64,000 nt of DNA from Vibrio japonicus. Its GTDB lineage: Bacteria; Pseudomonadota; Gammaproteobacteria; Enterobacterales; Vibrionaceae. Of the stretch, positions 41,763-51,052 are shown piece by piece. Under the pieces are notes generated by a model, which was not told where the DNA came from, searched no databases, and worked only from the letters and a program-made list of their open reading frames with translations. The stretch covers positions 1,736,001-1,800,000 of the forward strand of contig NZ_CP102096.1 of NCBI RefSeq assembly GCF_024582835.1. The letters run 5' to 3'. The first letter of the stretch is position 1, and every line of letters starts with the position of its first letter. Both the position numbers and the translations under genes were made by a program.

Positions 41763-41961
41763 CAAAATGCAAATGCAATACAATGGATTCTTCATCCACA
41801 AGATGTCGGCTCTTCCTCAGAAGCAGCGTTCCGTTGGCGTTTCACAAAACTTAGTGGAATATGCACTTGTATGACGCCTTACTGACATAATGTATGCAAT
41901 ATTTTGCTACTCTCTCGGACCTGAATTGGTGGCGTATACATATACACCGAGAAAACACAGC
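41763..41961 (+). promoter_or_regulatory. Long untranslated leader between riboswitch and tfoY
   Basis: About 200 bases with no supported gene. It presumably carries the riboswitch expression platform, and perhaps an internal promoter as reported for V. cholerae tfoY. No clear terminator hairpin with a T run is visible, so translational control seems more likely than attenuation. Confidence 0.45.
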
Positions 41962-42555
41962 ATGGATAAACCAATACTTAAAGACTCTATGAGGCTATTT
42001 GAGCGACTGGGGAAAATTCACTCCCGCTCAATGTTTGGTGGTTTCGGCATATTTGCCGATGACACTATGTTTGCACTTGTAGTAAACGACAAACTTCATA
42101 TAAGGGCCGATGACGAACTTGCAAAACGATGCAAAGAAATCGGGCTTGACCCATATGTTTATAAAAAGCGTGGCTTCCCCGTAGTGACCAAATATTTTGC
42201 ATTGACAGAGGATTGGTCCAATGATGAGCAACGCACTTTAGCTATGGCCCAAGACGCACTTGAAGCAGCGAAGCAAGATAAACAGATTCAAGCAGAAGCA
42301 AAGCCAACTCGATTAAAAGACTTGCCTAATTTGCGCCTTGCAACAGAGCGCATGTTGAAAAAAGCCGGCATCAGTGATGTCGAGTCGTTGAAAAACGCAG
42401 GTTCGGTTGAGGCTTTTAGAGCAATTCAATCGACACAGACGTCCGAGCTCAATGTGGAACTGTTATGGGCTTTAGAAGGCGCTATAAATGGAACGCATTG
42501 GTCGGTTATCCCCCAAAGCCGCAGGCAAGAACTGCTGAGTATGCTGGGAAAGTAA
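41962..42555 (+). CDS. tfoY: TfoY, TfoX/Sxy-family regulator
   Basis: A 197-aa protein with an N-terminal TfoX domain ([17 protein letters not shown] at about residues 24-40) and a C-terminal domain with the helix-hairpin-helix-like segment [18 protein letters not shown]. In V. cholerae, TfoY drives type VI secretion and motility and is repressed at high c-di-GMP; its relative TfoX controls competence. I call TfoY rather than TfoX because of the Vc2-type riboswitch and purR neighbour. The ATG at 41962 fits the family N-terminus; the frame opens 24 codons earlier. Confidence 0.9.
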   Translation: MDKPILKDSMRLFERLGKIHSRSMFGGFGIFADDTMFALVVNDKLHIRADDELAKRCKEIGLDPYVYKKRGFPVVTKYFALTEDWSNDEQRTLAMAQDALEAAKQDKQIQAEAKPTRLKDLPNLRLATERMLKKAGISDVESLKNAGSVEAFRAIQSTQTSELNVELLWALEGAINGTHWSVIPQSRRQELLSMLGK

Positions 42556-42572
42556 GCCTCATTAGATATAGA

Positions 42573-42603
42573 AAAGTCAGCCCTGTGCTGACTTTGTTTT
42601 TTT
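42573..42603 (+). terminator. Terminator of tfoY
   Basis: A 9-bp stem AAAGTCAGC/GCTGACTTT with a 5-base loop, followed by G and seven T. Confidence 0.93.
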
Positions 42604-42709
42604 AAGGGAATTTTTTATCCACTTAGGCGTTCTTATCAGATATGTCACTTTCATGTCGTTTAAGTCAAGACGACATGAATAATTAGCAAAGTAAGCAATG
42701 AAGTAGGAC

Positions 42710-43405
42710 TTGGTAATGAATAAAAAGTGGATCCTTGGCTTAATACTGCTTGGCCTGATCATTTTCTTAGCGACAAATTTCGGCCAGTATCTGACACTCG
42801 ACAATGCCAAAGCCCAGCAAATTGCGTTAGACGATTTTATCAATGCAAACTTTGCACTGGCAGCGTTGGTTTACTTTCTCGCTTATGTGGCAATTACAGC
42901 ATTCTCAATACCCGGTGCCGCCGTCGTTACCCTATTAGGCGCTGCACTTTTCGGCTTTTGGGTGAGTTTATTCCTAGTGTCATTTGCCAGCACCATTGGC
43001 GCAACCTTGGCGTTTTTGAGCAGCCGCTTTTTGCTTCGAGAGTGGGTTCAAAGCAAATTTGGTAACAAGCTCCAAGCGATTAATCAAGGTGTTGAGCGTG
43101 ATGGCGCGTTCTATCTCTTCTCGCTGCGACTCATTCCAGTGTTTCCTTTTTTCCTGATCAACTTGCTTATGGGTCTGACGCCAATATCAGTCAGCCGCTA
43201 CTATCTGGTCAGCCAACTTGGAATGTTACCTGGAACGGCGGTTTACCTAAACGCCGGAACACAACTCGCTCAAATCGACACACTGTCGGGAATCGTTTCT
43301 CCTTCTGTTTTGGCCTCTTTTGCATTGCTGGGTTTATTTCCTATTATTGTGAAGTGGCTAATGGCCAAACTTAAATCCCCGCATTCCTACAATGGTCAGT
43401 CTTAA
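42710..43405 (+). CDS. TVP38/TMEM64 (VTT-domain) membrane protein
   Basis: A 231-aa polytopic inner-membrane protein with the VTT (SNARE-associated, DedA-like) domain. The reentrant-loop motif FSIPGAAVVTLLGAALFG lies near residues 65-82, and RLIPVFPFFLINLLMGLTPIS follows. Its bacterial role is unclear; relatives act as lipid scramblases or flippases. Its TAA stop overlaps the ATG of the next gene by one base (TAATG), so the two are translationally coupled. Confidence 0.85.
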   Translation: MVMNKKWILGLILLGLIIFLATNFGQYLTLDNAKAQQIALDDFINANFALAALVYFLAYVAITAFSIPGAAVVTLLGAALFGFWVSLFLVSFASTIGATLAFLSSRFLLREWVQSKFGNKLQAINQGVERDGAFYLFSLRLIPVFPFFLINLLMGLTPISVSRYYLVSQLGMLPGTAVYLNAGTQLAQIDTLSGIVSPSVLASFALLGLFPIIVKWLMAKLKSPHSYNGQS

Positions 43406-43713
43406 TGAAAGTGTTCACCGCAAATACCCCACCTGAAGCTCACATTGTTTGCGAACTTCTTAAATCTCATGGTGTTGAATGCGAGGTAAGAGGTGAAGGT
43501 ATTTTTGGACTACAGGGGGAAATCCCCTTTGGTGAACACAGCGAACCCTATGTTTGGCTTTTAGATAAGCATCAATTGGGTATAGCTCAAGAAGTCATCT
43601 TACAATACCAAACACCTACGATTGGGAATGCTTGGGTATGCAATGGTTGCGGTGAAAGGAATGAAGCTCAGTTCGGTGTCTGCTGGAATTGCGGTGCCGT
43701 CTCACCCATTTAA
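43405..43713 (+). CDS. DUF2007 protein with C-terminal zinc ribbon
   Basis: A 102-aa soluble protein. The N-terminal half matches DUF2007 ('putative signal transducing protein', MKVFTANTPPEAHIVCELLKSHGVE). The C-terminal 30 residues form a CxxC...CxxC zinc-binding element (CNGCGERNEAQFGVCWNCG), similar to RanBP-type fingers. Translation is coupled to the upstream VTT gene. A shared membrane or lipid-related job is inference from the coupling; I do not know its function. Confidence 0.8.
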   Translation: MKVFTANTPPEAHIVCELLKSHGVECEVRGEGIFGLQGEIPFGEHSEPYVWLLDKHQLGIAQEVILQYQTPTIGNAWVCNGCGERNEAQFGVCWNCGAVSPI

Positions 43714-43736
43714 TGGGTAAATGAATAATAAGTAAG

Positions 43737-44540
43737 CTACGCCGATCTAATTTGCTGTTTTATGAAATCGATAGAGTGCTGATTAAATTCATCCGCTCGC
43801 TCCACGTTGCACACATGGCCACAATTTGGGATCTCCAACAGTTGGCTGCGATTGTGCACGGCCACCATCTCTTTCACGGGTTTGATAAACATGTAGTCTA
43901 ACTCCCCCATCAGGTAAAGCGTTGGGATAGGCAACTCTCGCTCTTTGAAATAGCGCATGAGAGGATTCACTTCAGTGGTGAGAATGTACCAACGTTTAAA
44001 TTCATTCTGACACAGTTTTTTGGCTTCTCGGATAAACAGGTGGCGCGACTCTTTTTGAGCGCGTTGTGGCATGACAATGTACGCGAATAAGCTGTACAGC
44101 CACATGTATGGCACGATGTGCTTACAAAGGTCACCCACACGTACCAAAAACTGTGAACGCATGTTAAATCGCGTTACAGCGCCGCCTAGCACCATTGACT
44201 TAACGCGCTCCGAGGCTAGCTCCGCGACGTTTCTGACAATAATGGTTCCTAAAGACATGCCAACAAAATGCGCAGATGAAATCTTAAGATGGTCCAAGAC
44301 TTTAAGAATATCTTGGGTCACCTCTTTGAATGTATAGCGACTTGAAATCAACTCTTTGAGCAATTGGTTGGATTTCCCATGCCCTCTCAGATCCAACAAA
44401 AGTAGATTGAAGTGTTGCTTGTAGGCTTTAATCTGCTTAAACCAAATTGAAGAACTTCCACCTGCCCCATGCACAAACACAACCCATTCTTTACTTGTCG
44501 GGTGCAGATAAGTTTTGTGAAAAAGCAGTGTAGAACTCAT
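43737..44540 (-). CDS. Alpha/beta hydrolase
   Basis: A 267-aa alpha/beta-fold hydrolase. The oxyanion motif HGAGGSSSIW is near residues 24-33, the nucleophile elbow is GMSLGT (GxSxG type) near residues 92-97, the acid is probably Asp in MGELDYMF, and the histidine is in PNCGHVCNVE. The substrate is unknown; annotation beyond the fold would be guesswork. It is a single gene on the minus strand, convergent with the VTT/DUF2007 pair. Confidence 0.85.
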   Translation of the reverse strand: MSSTLLFHKTYLHPTSKEWVVFVHGAGGSSSIWFKQIKAYKQHFNLLLLDLRGHGKSNQLLKELISSRYTFKEVTQDILKVLDHLKISSAHFVGMSLGTIIVRNVAELASERVKSMVLGGAVTRFNMRSQFLVRVGDLCKHIVPYMWLYSLFAYIVMPQRAQKESRHLFIREAKKLCQNEFKRWYILTTEVNPLMRYFKERELPIPTLYLMGELDYMFIKPVKEMVAVHNRSQLLEIPNCGHVCNVERADEFNQHSIDFIKQQIRSA

Positions 44541-44656
44541 AACGTCGATTTGATGGTGTAACTGATTGATTGAAGGACAAGAAGACTACCACAAAGTCGA
44601 CTCGTTGAAATTCAGCTTATATCAATTCTTGCCCTTTATCCCGTCTCATAACGAAA

Positions 44657-44678
44657 AAAGGCGTCAATTGACGCCTTT
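44657..44678 (-). terminator. Terminator of glgCA
   Basis: The palindrome AAAGGCGTCAA/TTGACGCCTTT (11 bp each arm) is followed on the minus strand by TTTCGTTATG. It lies 17 bases past the glgA stop. Confidence 0.8.
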
Positions 44679-44695
44679 ACTCTATTTTTCTGGTC

Positions 44696-46150
44696 TTAAA
44701 TTGCCTGGCGGTAGAGCGAAACATATTCCGTAGCCGCTTTGTTCCAACAGAAGTTTTGTTGCATTGCATGGAGCTGAACACGTCTGAATTCTTCAGGTTG
44801 TTGTGCATAAAGCAGCAAAGAACGCTGAAGTGTCAGTAGTAAGTCCATCGGTTCGGGCTCCATGAAGACAAACCCAGTCGCGACATCCGGATGTTCATCG
44901 TAATCGTTCACACTGTCTTTGAGTCCACCGACCCCACGAACAATGGGTAACGTGCCGTAAGCCATGCTGTAGATCTGATTTAAACCACACGGCTCAAATT
45001 CCGATGGCATAAGGAAGAAATCTGATCCAGCCTCAACCAAATGCGCTAAACCGTTATCGTAAGCTTCAATAAACTTAAAATTATCCGGATGCAGCGCTTC
45101 CATCTCTCTTAGCTTATGAGCTAGTGCGGGTTCACCCGTCCCAACAATCACCAATTGTAGGTTGTACTTTAGAAACCTCGAAAGAATCGGCAGTAGATAA
45201 TGAACACCTTTCTGGTTAGTCAGTCGGCAAACCATGCCGTATACCGCGACGTCTTTAATGTCCAGCCCAGCTCTTTCTTGCAAGCTACGCTTACATTCCG
45301 CTTTGCCTTTCACCATACTGTCGAGGTCAGCACTGTAATTGGCAGGTATCAGAGTATCAGTTTCAGGGTTCCACGAAGAGTAATCACAGCCATTCAGGAT
45401 ACCAACGAGATCGTCAGCACGGGCCTGAAATTCAGCCGCCATGCCATGGCTCCCCAATTCTGTTTTCAACTCTTCGGCGTAGGTAGGGCTCACAGCGTTA
45501 ATTTTGTCTGCGTTTAATACGCCAGCCTTAAGCATCGATATATGGGTTAGGCTCACTGCCGCATCAGGTGCGTATCTGCCATGAAACTCCGAAATACACT
45601 GTAATTCATCGTAGCTAAATACCCCTTTAAATACCGAGTTATGCACGGATAACACGCTCTTCATTTCTGCATAAAAAGCATCATGCGCATAACGATGCTT
45701 GAGCAAAAATGGGACAAGACCGGTATGCCAGTCATTGGCATGCACTATCTCTGGCTTAAAGTTGAGTTTTGGCAGCATATCCAAACATGCGGTGCTGAAA
45801 AACGCGAAACGCTCACCGTTGTCATCGTATGCTTGATTATTTTCAGCATACATTTCAGGACGGTCGAAATATTGAGGGCAATCAATGGCGTAAACCGGTA
45901 CACCAGCAACACTTAACTCTCGTACGCGATACTCAGTATGAGGCCAATGAGAGAGTTTGGTTTCTAAAATGACAGGCGCATTTTCAATGCCTGATATTTT
46001 TTGATACGCAGGGAGAGTAATTCGAACATCATATTTGAGTTCAAGGAGTGCTTCAGGCAGTGCCTTGGCAACATCTGCCAAGCCACCGCTTTTGATCAAA
46101 CCTTCAACTTCTGATGCTACAAAGAGGATAGATAAATTCTCAGTAGCCAA
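44696..46150 (-). CDS. glgA: GlgA, glycogen synthase
   Basis: GlgA extends glycogen chains from ADP-glucose. I set the start at a TTG at 46150, giving MATENLSILFVASEVEGLIKSGG... (484 aa). AAGGAG lies six bases upstream and the sequence then matches the family N-terminus. The open frame reaches further to 46195 but without support. The substrate-binding motif KSGGLADV, the HANDWHTGLVPF block and the C-terminal EPCGLNQIYSMAYG motif are clear. The start overlaps the glgC stop by 11 bases. No glgB, glgP or glgX adjoins. Confidence 0.96.
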   Translation of the reverse strand: MATENLSILFVASEVEGLIKSGGLADVAKALPEALLELKYDVRITLPAYQKISGIENAPVILETKLSHWPHTEYRVRELSVAGVPVYAIDCPQYFDRPEMYAENNQAYDDNGERFAFFSTACLDMLPKLNFKPEIVHANDWHTGLVPFLLKHRYAHDAFYAEMKSVLSVHNSVFKGVFSYDELQCISEFHGRYAPDAAVSLTHISMLKAGVLNADKINAVSPTYAEELKTELGSHGMAAEFQARADDLVGILNGCDYSSWNPETDTLIPANYSADLDSMVKGKAECKRSLQERAGLDIKDVAVYGMVCRLTNQKGVHYLLPILSRFLKYNLQLVIVGTGEPALAHKLREMEALHPDNFKFIEAYDNGLAHLVEAGSDFFLMPSEFEPCGLNQIYSMAYGTLPIVRGVGGLKDSVNDYDEHPDVATGFVFMEPEPMDLLLTLQRSLLLYAQQPEEFRRVQLHAMQQNFCWNKAATEYVSLYRQAI

Positions 46151-47357
46151 CGCGTGCTCCTTTTGGAATAACCACAATCCCGTTGTCAGAGACATGGTAG
46201 CGTTTTTTATCTTCGGTCAAGTTGACACCAATTTGCGTGCCCGGCGCGATATCGGCGTCTTTGTCGATGATGACACGTCTAAGCACACACCCCGCACCGA
46301 CTTTAACATCCCCTAGCAGAATACTTTCGCTAATGTCACAAGCAGACGCAATGTTACTACGGAAACCTAGCACAGACTTTTCAATACGAGACCCACGTAT
46401 ATAACTTCCATTACATACTAGGCTATCAATGATCTGAACTCGACCGTTAGAAGAGTCTGTAAACGTTGCTGGTGGTAAAGGTGGGTAATACGTGTGAAGC
46501 GGCCATTTACGGTTATATAGAGAAAAGACACTGTCTTCTCCCAGTAAGTCCATATGAGCTTCCCAATAGGCATCAATTGTACCTACATCGCGCCAGTACA
46601 CCTCTTCCCTTTCTCCTGGGATGGTGTTGGAGCTGAAGTCATAAACAAACACATCTCCTTTAGGGTACATTTTTGGAATAATGTCGTGACCAAAGTCGTG
46701 CGATGAATCTGGATTATCTGCGTCTTCGACTAACTCATCAAATAGCTTCTGAGCTTCAAAAATATAGTTCCCCATGGATACAAGCGCGTGCTCTGGATCA
46801 CCTGGAATGGATTTCGGATTGGCTGGTTTTTCTTCAAAGCCAATCATTTTTCCCTCAGCATCAACTTCAATCACTCCAAATTGAGATGCTTCAGAAAGTG
46901 GCATGCGAAGCGCAGAAACGGTAAGAGATGCTTGTTTGTTTTTATGGAACGTCAGCATTTGCTTGATGTCCATCTTGTAGATGTGATCAGAGCCAAAGAT
47001 ACAAACCTGCTCAGGCTCTGCGAGTTTCATAAAGCCTAAGTTTTGATAAATAGCGTCAGCAGTCCCTTCATACCAACGCTTCCCAGTACGCATTTGCGCT
47101 GGAATTGGATCGATAAATCTGTCTGTGAGACCACTAATGTTCCACCCTTTTTTCAAGTGATGAAACAACGACTGGGACTTAAATTGAGTGAGGACGTAAA
47201 TGCGCATTAAGTCCGCATTAATAAAGTTATTAAGCGCGAAATCAATAAGACGGTAACTTCCACCGAATGGTACCGAGGGTTTACTACGAGATTCTGTTAA
47301 TGGACGTAAGCGTGAGCCTTCTCCACCAGCAAGGATCATACCTAAAACACCAGCCAT
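46140..47357 (-). CDS. glgC: GlgC, ADP-glucose pyrophosphorylase
   Basis: GlgC makes ADP-glucose from glucose-1-phosphate and ATP, the committed step of glycogen synthesis. The 405-aa product has the nucleotidyltransferase signature GMILAGGEGSRLRPLTESRSKPSVPFGG at residues 6-33, in shortened form the GGxGxRLxPLT motif, and a C-terminal left-handed beta-helix (LGDVKVGAGCVLRRVIIDKDADI area). GGAG lies eight bases before the ATG. It leads the glgC-glgA operon. Confidence 0.97.
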   Translation of the reverse strand: MAGVLGMILAGGEGSRLRPLTESRSKPSVPFGGSYRLIDFALNNFINADLMRIYVLTQFKSQSLFHHLKKGWNISGLTDRFIDPIPAQMRTGKRWYEGTADAIYQNLGFMKLAEPEQVCIFGSDHIYKMDIKQMLTFHKNKQASLTVSALRMPLSEASQFGVIEVDAEGKMIGFEEKPANPKSIPGDPEHALVSMGNYIFEAQKLFDELVEDADNPDSSHDFGHDIIPKMYPKGDVFVYDFSSNTIPGEREEVYWRDVGTIDAYWEAHMDLLGEDSVFSLYNRKWPLHTYYPPLPPATFTDSSNGRVQIIDSLVCNGSYIRGSRIEKSVLGFRSNIASACDISESILLGDVKVGAGCVLRRVIIDKDADIAPGTQIGVNLTEDKKRYHVSDNGIVVIPKGARVGY

Positions 47358-47441
47358 ATAGTTCTCTCCATATTCTTTTTTATATCGTATAAGTATTTTG
47401 GGGGGCTTATACGTATCTCTTTAGCATCCTAAATTTGCTAA
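47358..47441 (-). promoter_or_regulatory. glgC leader with hairpins, one presenting AGGA in its loop
   Basis: On the minus strand, TTAGCA/TGCTAA (47421-47441) makes a 6-bp hairpin with AGGA in its 9-base loop. Nearer the gene, CGTATAAG/CTTATACG (47386-47413) makes an 8-bp hairpin with a C-rich loop. The glgC ribosome site is itself within ATGGAGAG. In E. coli, CsrA represses glgC by binding GGA motifs in the leader, including one at the ribosome site. CsrA control here is inference from this resemblance. Confidence 0.4.
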
Positions 47442-47576
47442 GGACGGCCATGGCAACAAGTTAATAAAGCCGCCTTCTGCCTTGCATGGCAAACCAAAAG
47501 ACTGATTGATAAGTTATCGTATTTCAGGAAGATTACAATTTGATTTACACGATACTTATAGTGCTATAGCCATTTA

Positions 47577-47750
47577 GTTTTACTGACCCTGATATTGCTC
47601 ACAGAATCTTGGAACGGGCATACAATAATCTTACTAAATAGCGACGCAGAGGGTGTTCTGCATGGGGATCCAAGTGAGCACAAACTTGGCATAACTTTTA
47701 GCGGCAAGCTGAAGGGCAATAAAAAAGCAGCCATTTCAGCTGCTTTTTTC
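47577..47750 (+). ncRNA. Candidate structured small RNA between glgC and topA
   Basis: No protein gene lies here. An extended -10 motif TGCTATAGC (-10 at 47565-47570) precedes it, with only a weak -35. TGCTCAC (47596-47602) plus TTGGA (47609-47613) pair in order with TCCAAGTGAGCA (47669-47680), leaving one 6-base bulge. Inside, GCAGA/TCTGC (47646-47661) forms a hairpin. A strong terminator with T run closes it at 47721-47749. Predicted size is about 170 nt. I do not recognise a known RNA family. Confidence 0.4.
47721..47749. terminator. Bidirectional terminator beside topA
   Basis: An 11-bp stem AAAAAAGCAGC/GCTGCTTTTTT with a 7-base loop. It ends topA on the minus strand and could end the candidate small RNA on the plus strand. 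Confidence 0.92.
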
Positions 47751-47760
47751 ATTCATATTT

Positions 47761-50391
47761 CTACTTTTTGACAGGTTTTTTACGCTTATCGGTCACTTCC
47801 CATTTTCCGTCCACATAAAGCGCCGTATAGCCTGATGGTTTGCCGTCAATTTCAGAGCGTACATAGTTCTCTTTAGATTTACGGCTAAAACGCACCACCA
47901 TAGGAAGACCATCCGGGTCTTTCTGCGGCGCTTCGGTCAAGTAGTGGAACTTCGGTGAAAGACGATCTTTAAACCTAACGAGTTCCTCTACTAACGGAGC
48001 GCGAGTCTCACGTGATTTAGGGAAAGTACTCGCAGCCAAGAACAGACCCGAAGCACCATCACGTAGAACAAAATACGCGTCTGAGTTTTCACATGGAAGT
48101 TCAGGTAGGTGTACAGGATCTTCTTTTGGTGGTGCAACTTCACCGTTCTTCAAAATTTTACGCGTGTTCTTACATGTTTCGCTGGTGCAATCCATGTATT
48201 TACCGAAACGACCATTTTTAAGCACCATGTCACTGCCACATTTGTCACACTCAACAACTGGGCCATCGTAACCTTTGACTTTGTACTCACCATGTTCGAC
48301 AACGTAGCCTTCACAGTTCGGGTTGTTACCACAAACGTGCAGTTTACGCTTATCATCAATTAAGTAAGCATCCATCGCGGTTTCACAGATTGGACAACGC
48401 TTCTTAGCACGCAATGCTGCGGTTTCAACATCTTCTTCAAGAACGTTGATAATGCCTTCTTCATCACCCAAGTTGATGGTCGTTTTACAACGCTCTTTAG
48501 GTGGTAGTGCGTAACCCGAACAACCTAAGAACACACCGGTTGACGCGGTACGAATTCCCATCGGGCGTGAACACGTTGGACATTCGATGTCTGTGTAGAC
48601 GATGTGATTCGGCTTCATACCACCGTGGTCTTCGTCTTGCTCTGCTTTTTCCAGATCGCCAGTGAAGTCTTCGAAGAAGTTATCGAGAACGCCTTTCCAG
48701 TTCGCCTCGCCTTCTGCGATTTGGTCGAGTTTTTCTTCCATACGCGAAGTAAACTCGTAATTCATTAACTCATGGAAACTATCGTCTAGACGGTCTGTTA
48801 CGATCTCACCCATCTTTTCTGCATAGAATCGACGCTGCTCAACTTTTACATAACCACGGTCTTGGATGGTAGAGATGATCGAAGCGTAAGTGGAAGGACG
48901 GCCAATGCCACGCTTTTCTAACTCTTTAACCAATGCTGCTTCAGTAAAGCGCGCTGGCGGCTTAGTAAAGTGCTGCTTAGGATCGAGTTTAATCAACTCA
49001 ATTTTATCGCCAATTTGTACCGCTGGAAGGATTTGATCTTCGTTCTTACCAAGAGGACGTTGAACACGAGTCCAACCATCAAACTTCAGAATTCGACCTT
49101 TCGCTTTTAACGTGTATTCCGCCGCTTTTACGCTCACTGTGGTTGAGTCGTACTTCGCTGGCGTCATTTGACAAGCAACAAACTGATTCCAAATAAGCGC
49201 ATACAGCTTGTGTGCGTCCGCTTCCATACCGTTAAGGTCATCCGCCTTCACAGTGACATCTGAAGGTCGAATTGCTTCGTGCGCTTCTTGTGCCCCTTCT
49301 TTGCTGCCGTACACGTTCGCTTTTGATGGCAGGTAAGCGTCACCGAATTCACTGTTAATGTATTCGCGGACGGTTTCAACAGCTTCTGCACTCAGATTGG
49401 TCGAGTCTGTACGCATATAGGTGATGTAACCCGCTTCATACAGTCGCTGAGCCAACATCATTGTTTTCTTTACGCCGTAGCCAAGTCGTGTACTTGCAGC
49501 TTGCTGCAGCGTTGACGTGATAAATGGCGCAGAAGGCTTGCTCGATGTTGGGCGGTCTTCACGCTTACACACTTCGTAAGCCGCATTTTCTAGAACAGAA
49601 AGTGCAGATTTGGTTTCCGCTTCATTGACAGGTTTAAACGCCACACCGTCTTTCTGAGCAACTTGTAGACGGAAATCCGTTTTATCTGTGGTTTTGGTGT
49701 CTGCGTGAATATCCCAGAATTCTTCTGGAACAAATGCCTTAATCGCGCGCTCACGTTCAACCAGTAGCTTCACCGCTACCGACTGTACTCGCCCTGCAGA
49801 CAAACCGCGTGCTACTTTTTTCCAAAGCAGCGGAGAAACCATGAAGCCAACAACGCGGTCCATGAAACGGCGTGCTTGTTGTGCGTTCACGCCATCCATA
49901 CTGAGCTCACCAGGTTTCTGGAAAGCTTGCTGAATCGCATTTTTAGTAATCTCGTTAAATACTACACGTTTGTATCGCTCTTCATCGCCACCGATGATCT
50001 CACGAAGGTGCCAAGCGATGGCCTCTCCCTCGCGGTCCAAATCGGTTGCTAGATAAACGCAGTCCGCGTCTTCTGCTAACTTCTGAAGCTCTGCGACGAC
50101 TTTTTCTTTGCCAGGCAGAATTTGATAATTCGCTTCCCAACCATGATATGGGTCAATGCCCATTTTTTTGATTAGAGATTTACGATCTTTTTCTTTCTTG
50201 ATTCGTGCTTTTTCTTCAGGACTTAAGCCTTTGGTTGATACCGCTGCTGCTTTTTGACCTGTGCTTTGGCCAGCAGTTGGCAGATCACGAACGTGACCTA
50301 CACTGGACTTTACAACAAAGTCTTTACCCAAATACTTATTGATGGTTTTCGCTTTGGCTGGCGACTCCACAATAACCAGTGACTTACCCAT
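47761..50391 (-). CDS. topA: TopA, DNA topoisomerase I
   Basis: TopA relaxes negative supercoils. The 876-aa product has the N-terminal Toprim domain ([17 protein letters not shown]; acidic [13 protein letters not shown]), the catalytic Tyr in [13 protein letters not shown], and three C-terminal zinc-binding domains with Cys4 motifs (CPTC...C, CPIC...C, CDKC...C), followed by a basic tail ending KKPVKK. It is transcribed alone. yciN is divergent from it, the E. coli arrangement. Confidence 0.98.
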   Translation of the reverse strand: MGKSLVIVESPAKAKTINKYLGKDFVVKSSVGHVRDLPTAGQSTGQKAAAVSTKGLSPEEKARIKKEKDRKSLIKKMGIDPYHGWEANYQILPGKEKVVAELQKLAEDADCVYLATDLDREGEAIAWHLREIIGGDEERYKRVVFNEITKNAIQQAFQKPGELSMDGVNAQQARRFMDRVVGFMVSPLLWKKVARGLSAGRVQSVAVKLLVERERAIKAFVPEEFWDIHADTKTTDKTDFRLQVAQKDGVAFKPVNEAETKSALSVLENAAYEVCKREDRPTSSKPSAPFITSTLQQAASTRLGYGVKKTMMLAQRLYEAGYITYMRTDSTNLSAEAVETVREYINSEFGDAYLPSKANVYGSKEGAQEAHEAIRPSDVTVKADDLNGMEADAHKLYALIWNQFVACQMTPAKYDSTTVSVKAAEYTLKAKGRILKFDGWTRVQRPLGKNEDQILPAVQIGDKIELIKLDPKQHFTKPPARFTEAALVKELEKRGIGRPSTYASIISTIQDRGYVKVEQRRFYAEKMGEIVTDRLDDSFHELMNYEFTSRMEEKLDQIAEGEANWKGVLDNFFEDFTGDLEKAEQDEDHGGMKPNHIVYTDIECPTCSRPMGIRTASTGVFLGCSGYALPPKERCKTTINLGDEEGIINVLEEDVETAALRAKKRCPICETAMDAYLIDDKRKLHVCGNNPNCEGYVVEHGEYKVKGYDGPVVECDKCGSDMVLKNGRFGKYMDCTSETCKNTRKILKNGEVAPPKEDPVHLPELPCENSDAYFVLRDGASGLFLAASTFPKSRETRAPLVEELVRFKDRLSPKFHYLTEAPQKDPDGLPMVVRFSRKSKENYVRSEIDGKPSGYTALYVDGKWEVTDKRKKPVKK

Positions 50392-50757
50392 ATTTGACTC
50401 AAGTGTCCTATTAATGACTGCGACTTATTTATCGCACAACATACTTAATAATTTGCTTCTTTTTTTACTATTGAGCGAGAATACTAGAAGATCAATATCT
50501 TTTTTCAAAATTAACTTTGATTGCTCGACAAATCGACGAAAGTCGTCGGTTTTGAAAGTGCCTCATACTAAACGTGTCAGATCCACTTCCGCTAGTCATA
50601 AGCCATATTTTATGTATCCTGTCACAAAACCAACCCAGTAAATCCCATACATCTGTAGTGAATCATTGATCTAGTACATTGGAAATCACCGGCTAAATTT
50701 CTACAATCTCACCATATCCTCTTTTATATAGAGGAAAGTAAGCCAAAGAGAAAATCT
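50392..50757. promoter_or_regulatory. topA / yciN divergent intergenic region
   Basis: About 366 bases with no credible gene. It must contain the promoters of topA and yciN. I see no operator, hairpin with T run or repeat that I would defend. Confidence 0.4.
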
Positions 50758-51009
50758 ATGAGTGAAAAGAAAGTCATTTCCGAATTCGAATTGCTATTGA
50801 TCGCTAACCACATCATCCAAGAACATGATGACTATATTGATGGAATGCGCGCAGAAAGTGTCGAAGAAAAAGAGGATGTTTTGGTGTTTAAAGGTCACTA
50901 TTTCTTAGATGAAAATGGCCTACCAACAGCGAATACAACCGCCGTATTTAATATGTTTAAATATTTGGCGCATCACTTATCCAAAGAATTTACGCTAGAA
51001 AAACAGTAA
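50758..51009 (+). CDS. yciN: YciN family protein (DUF2498)
   Basis: An 83-aa protein matching E. coli YciN along its length; the ANHIIQEHDDY and YFLDENGLPTANTTAVFNMFKYLAHHLS blocks are conserved. The function is unknown. It is divergent from topA, the same neighbour as in E. coli, and convergent with aroA. Confidence 0.92.
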   Translation: MSEKKVISEFELLLIANHIIQEHDDYIDGMRAESVEEKEDVLVFKGHYFLDENGLPTANTTAVFNMFKYLAHHLSKEFTLEKQ

Positions 51010-51017
51010 CAAAAAGT

Positions 51018-51047
51018 AAAGAGCCAGGATATAGACCCTGGCTCTTT
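51018..51047. terminator. Bidirectional terminator between yciN and aroA
   Basis: An 11-bp stem AAAGAGCCAGG/CCTGGCTCTTT with an 8-base loop and short T/A runs. Confidence 0.85.
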
Positions 51048-51052
51048 CATTA

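Noticed and set aside
41635..41874. 79-codon open frame on the plus strand before tfoY
   Set aside because: It runs through the c-di-GMP riboswitch aptamer and has no ribosome site; the conserved bases are explained by the RNA, not by a protein.
47564..47752. 62-codon minus-strand open frame next to topA
   Set aside because: No ribosome site, and it reads through the topA terminator. The region is better explained as structured RNA.
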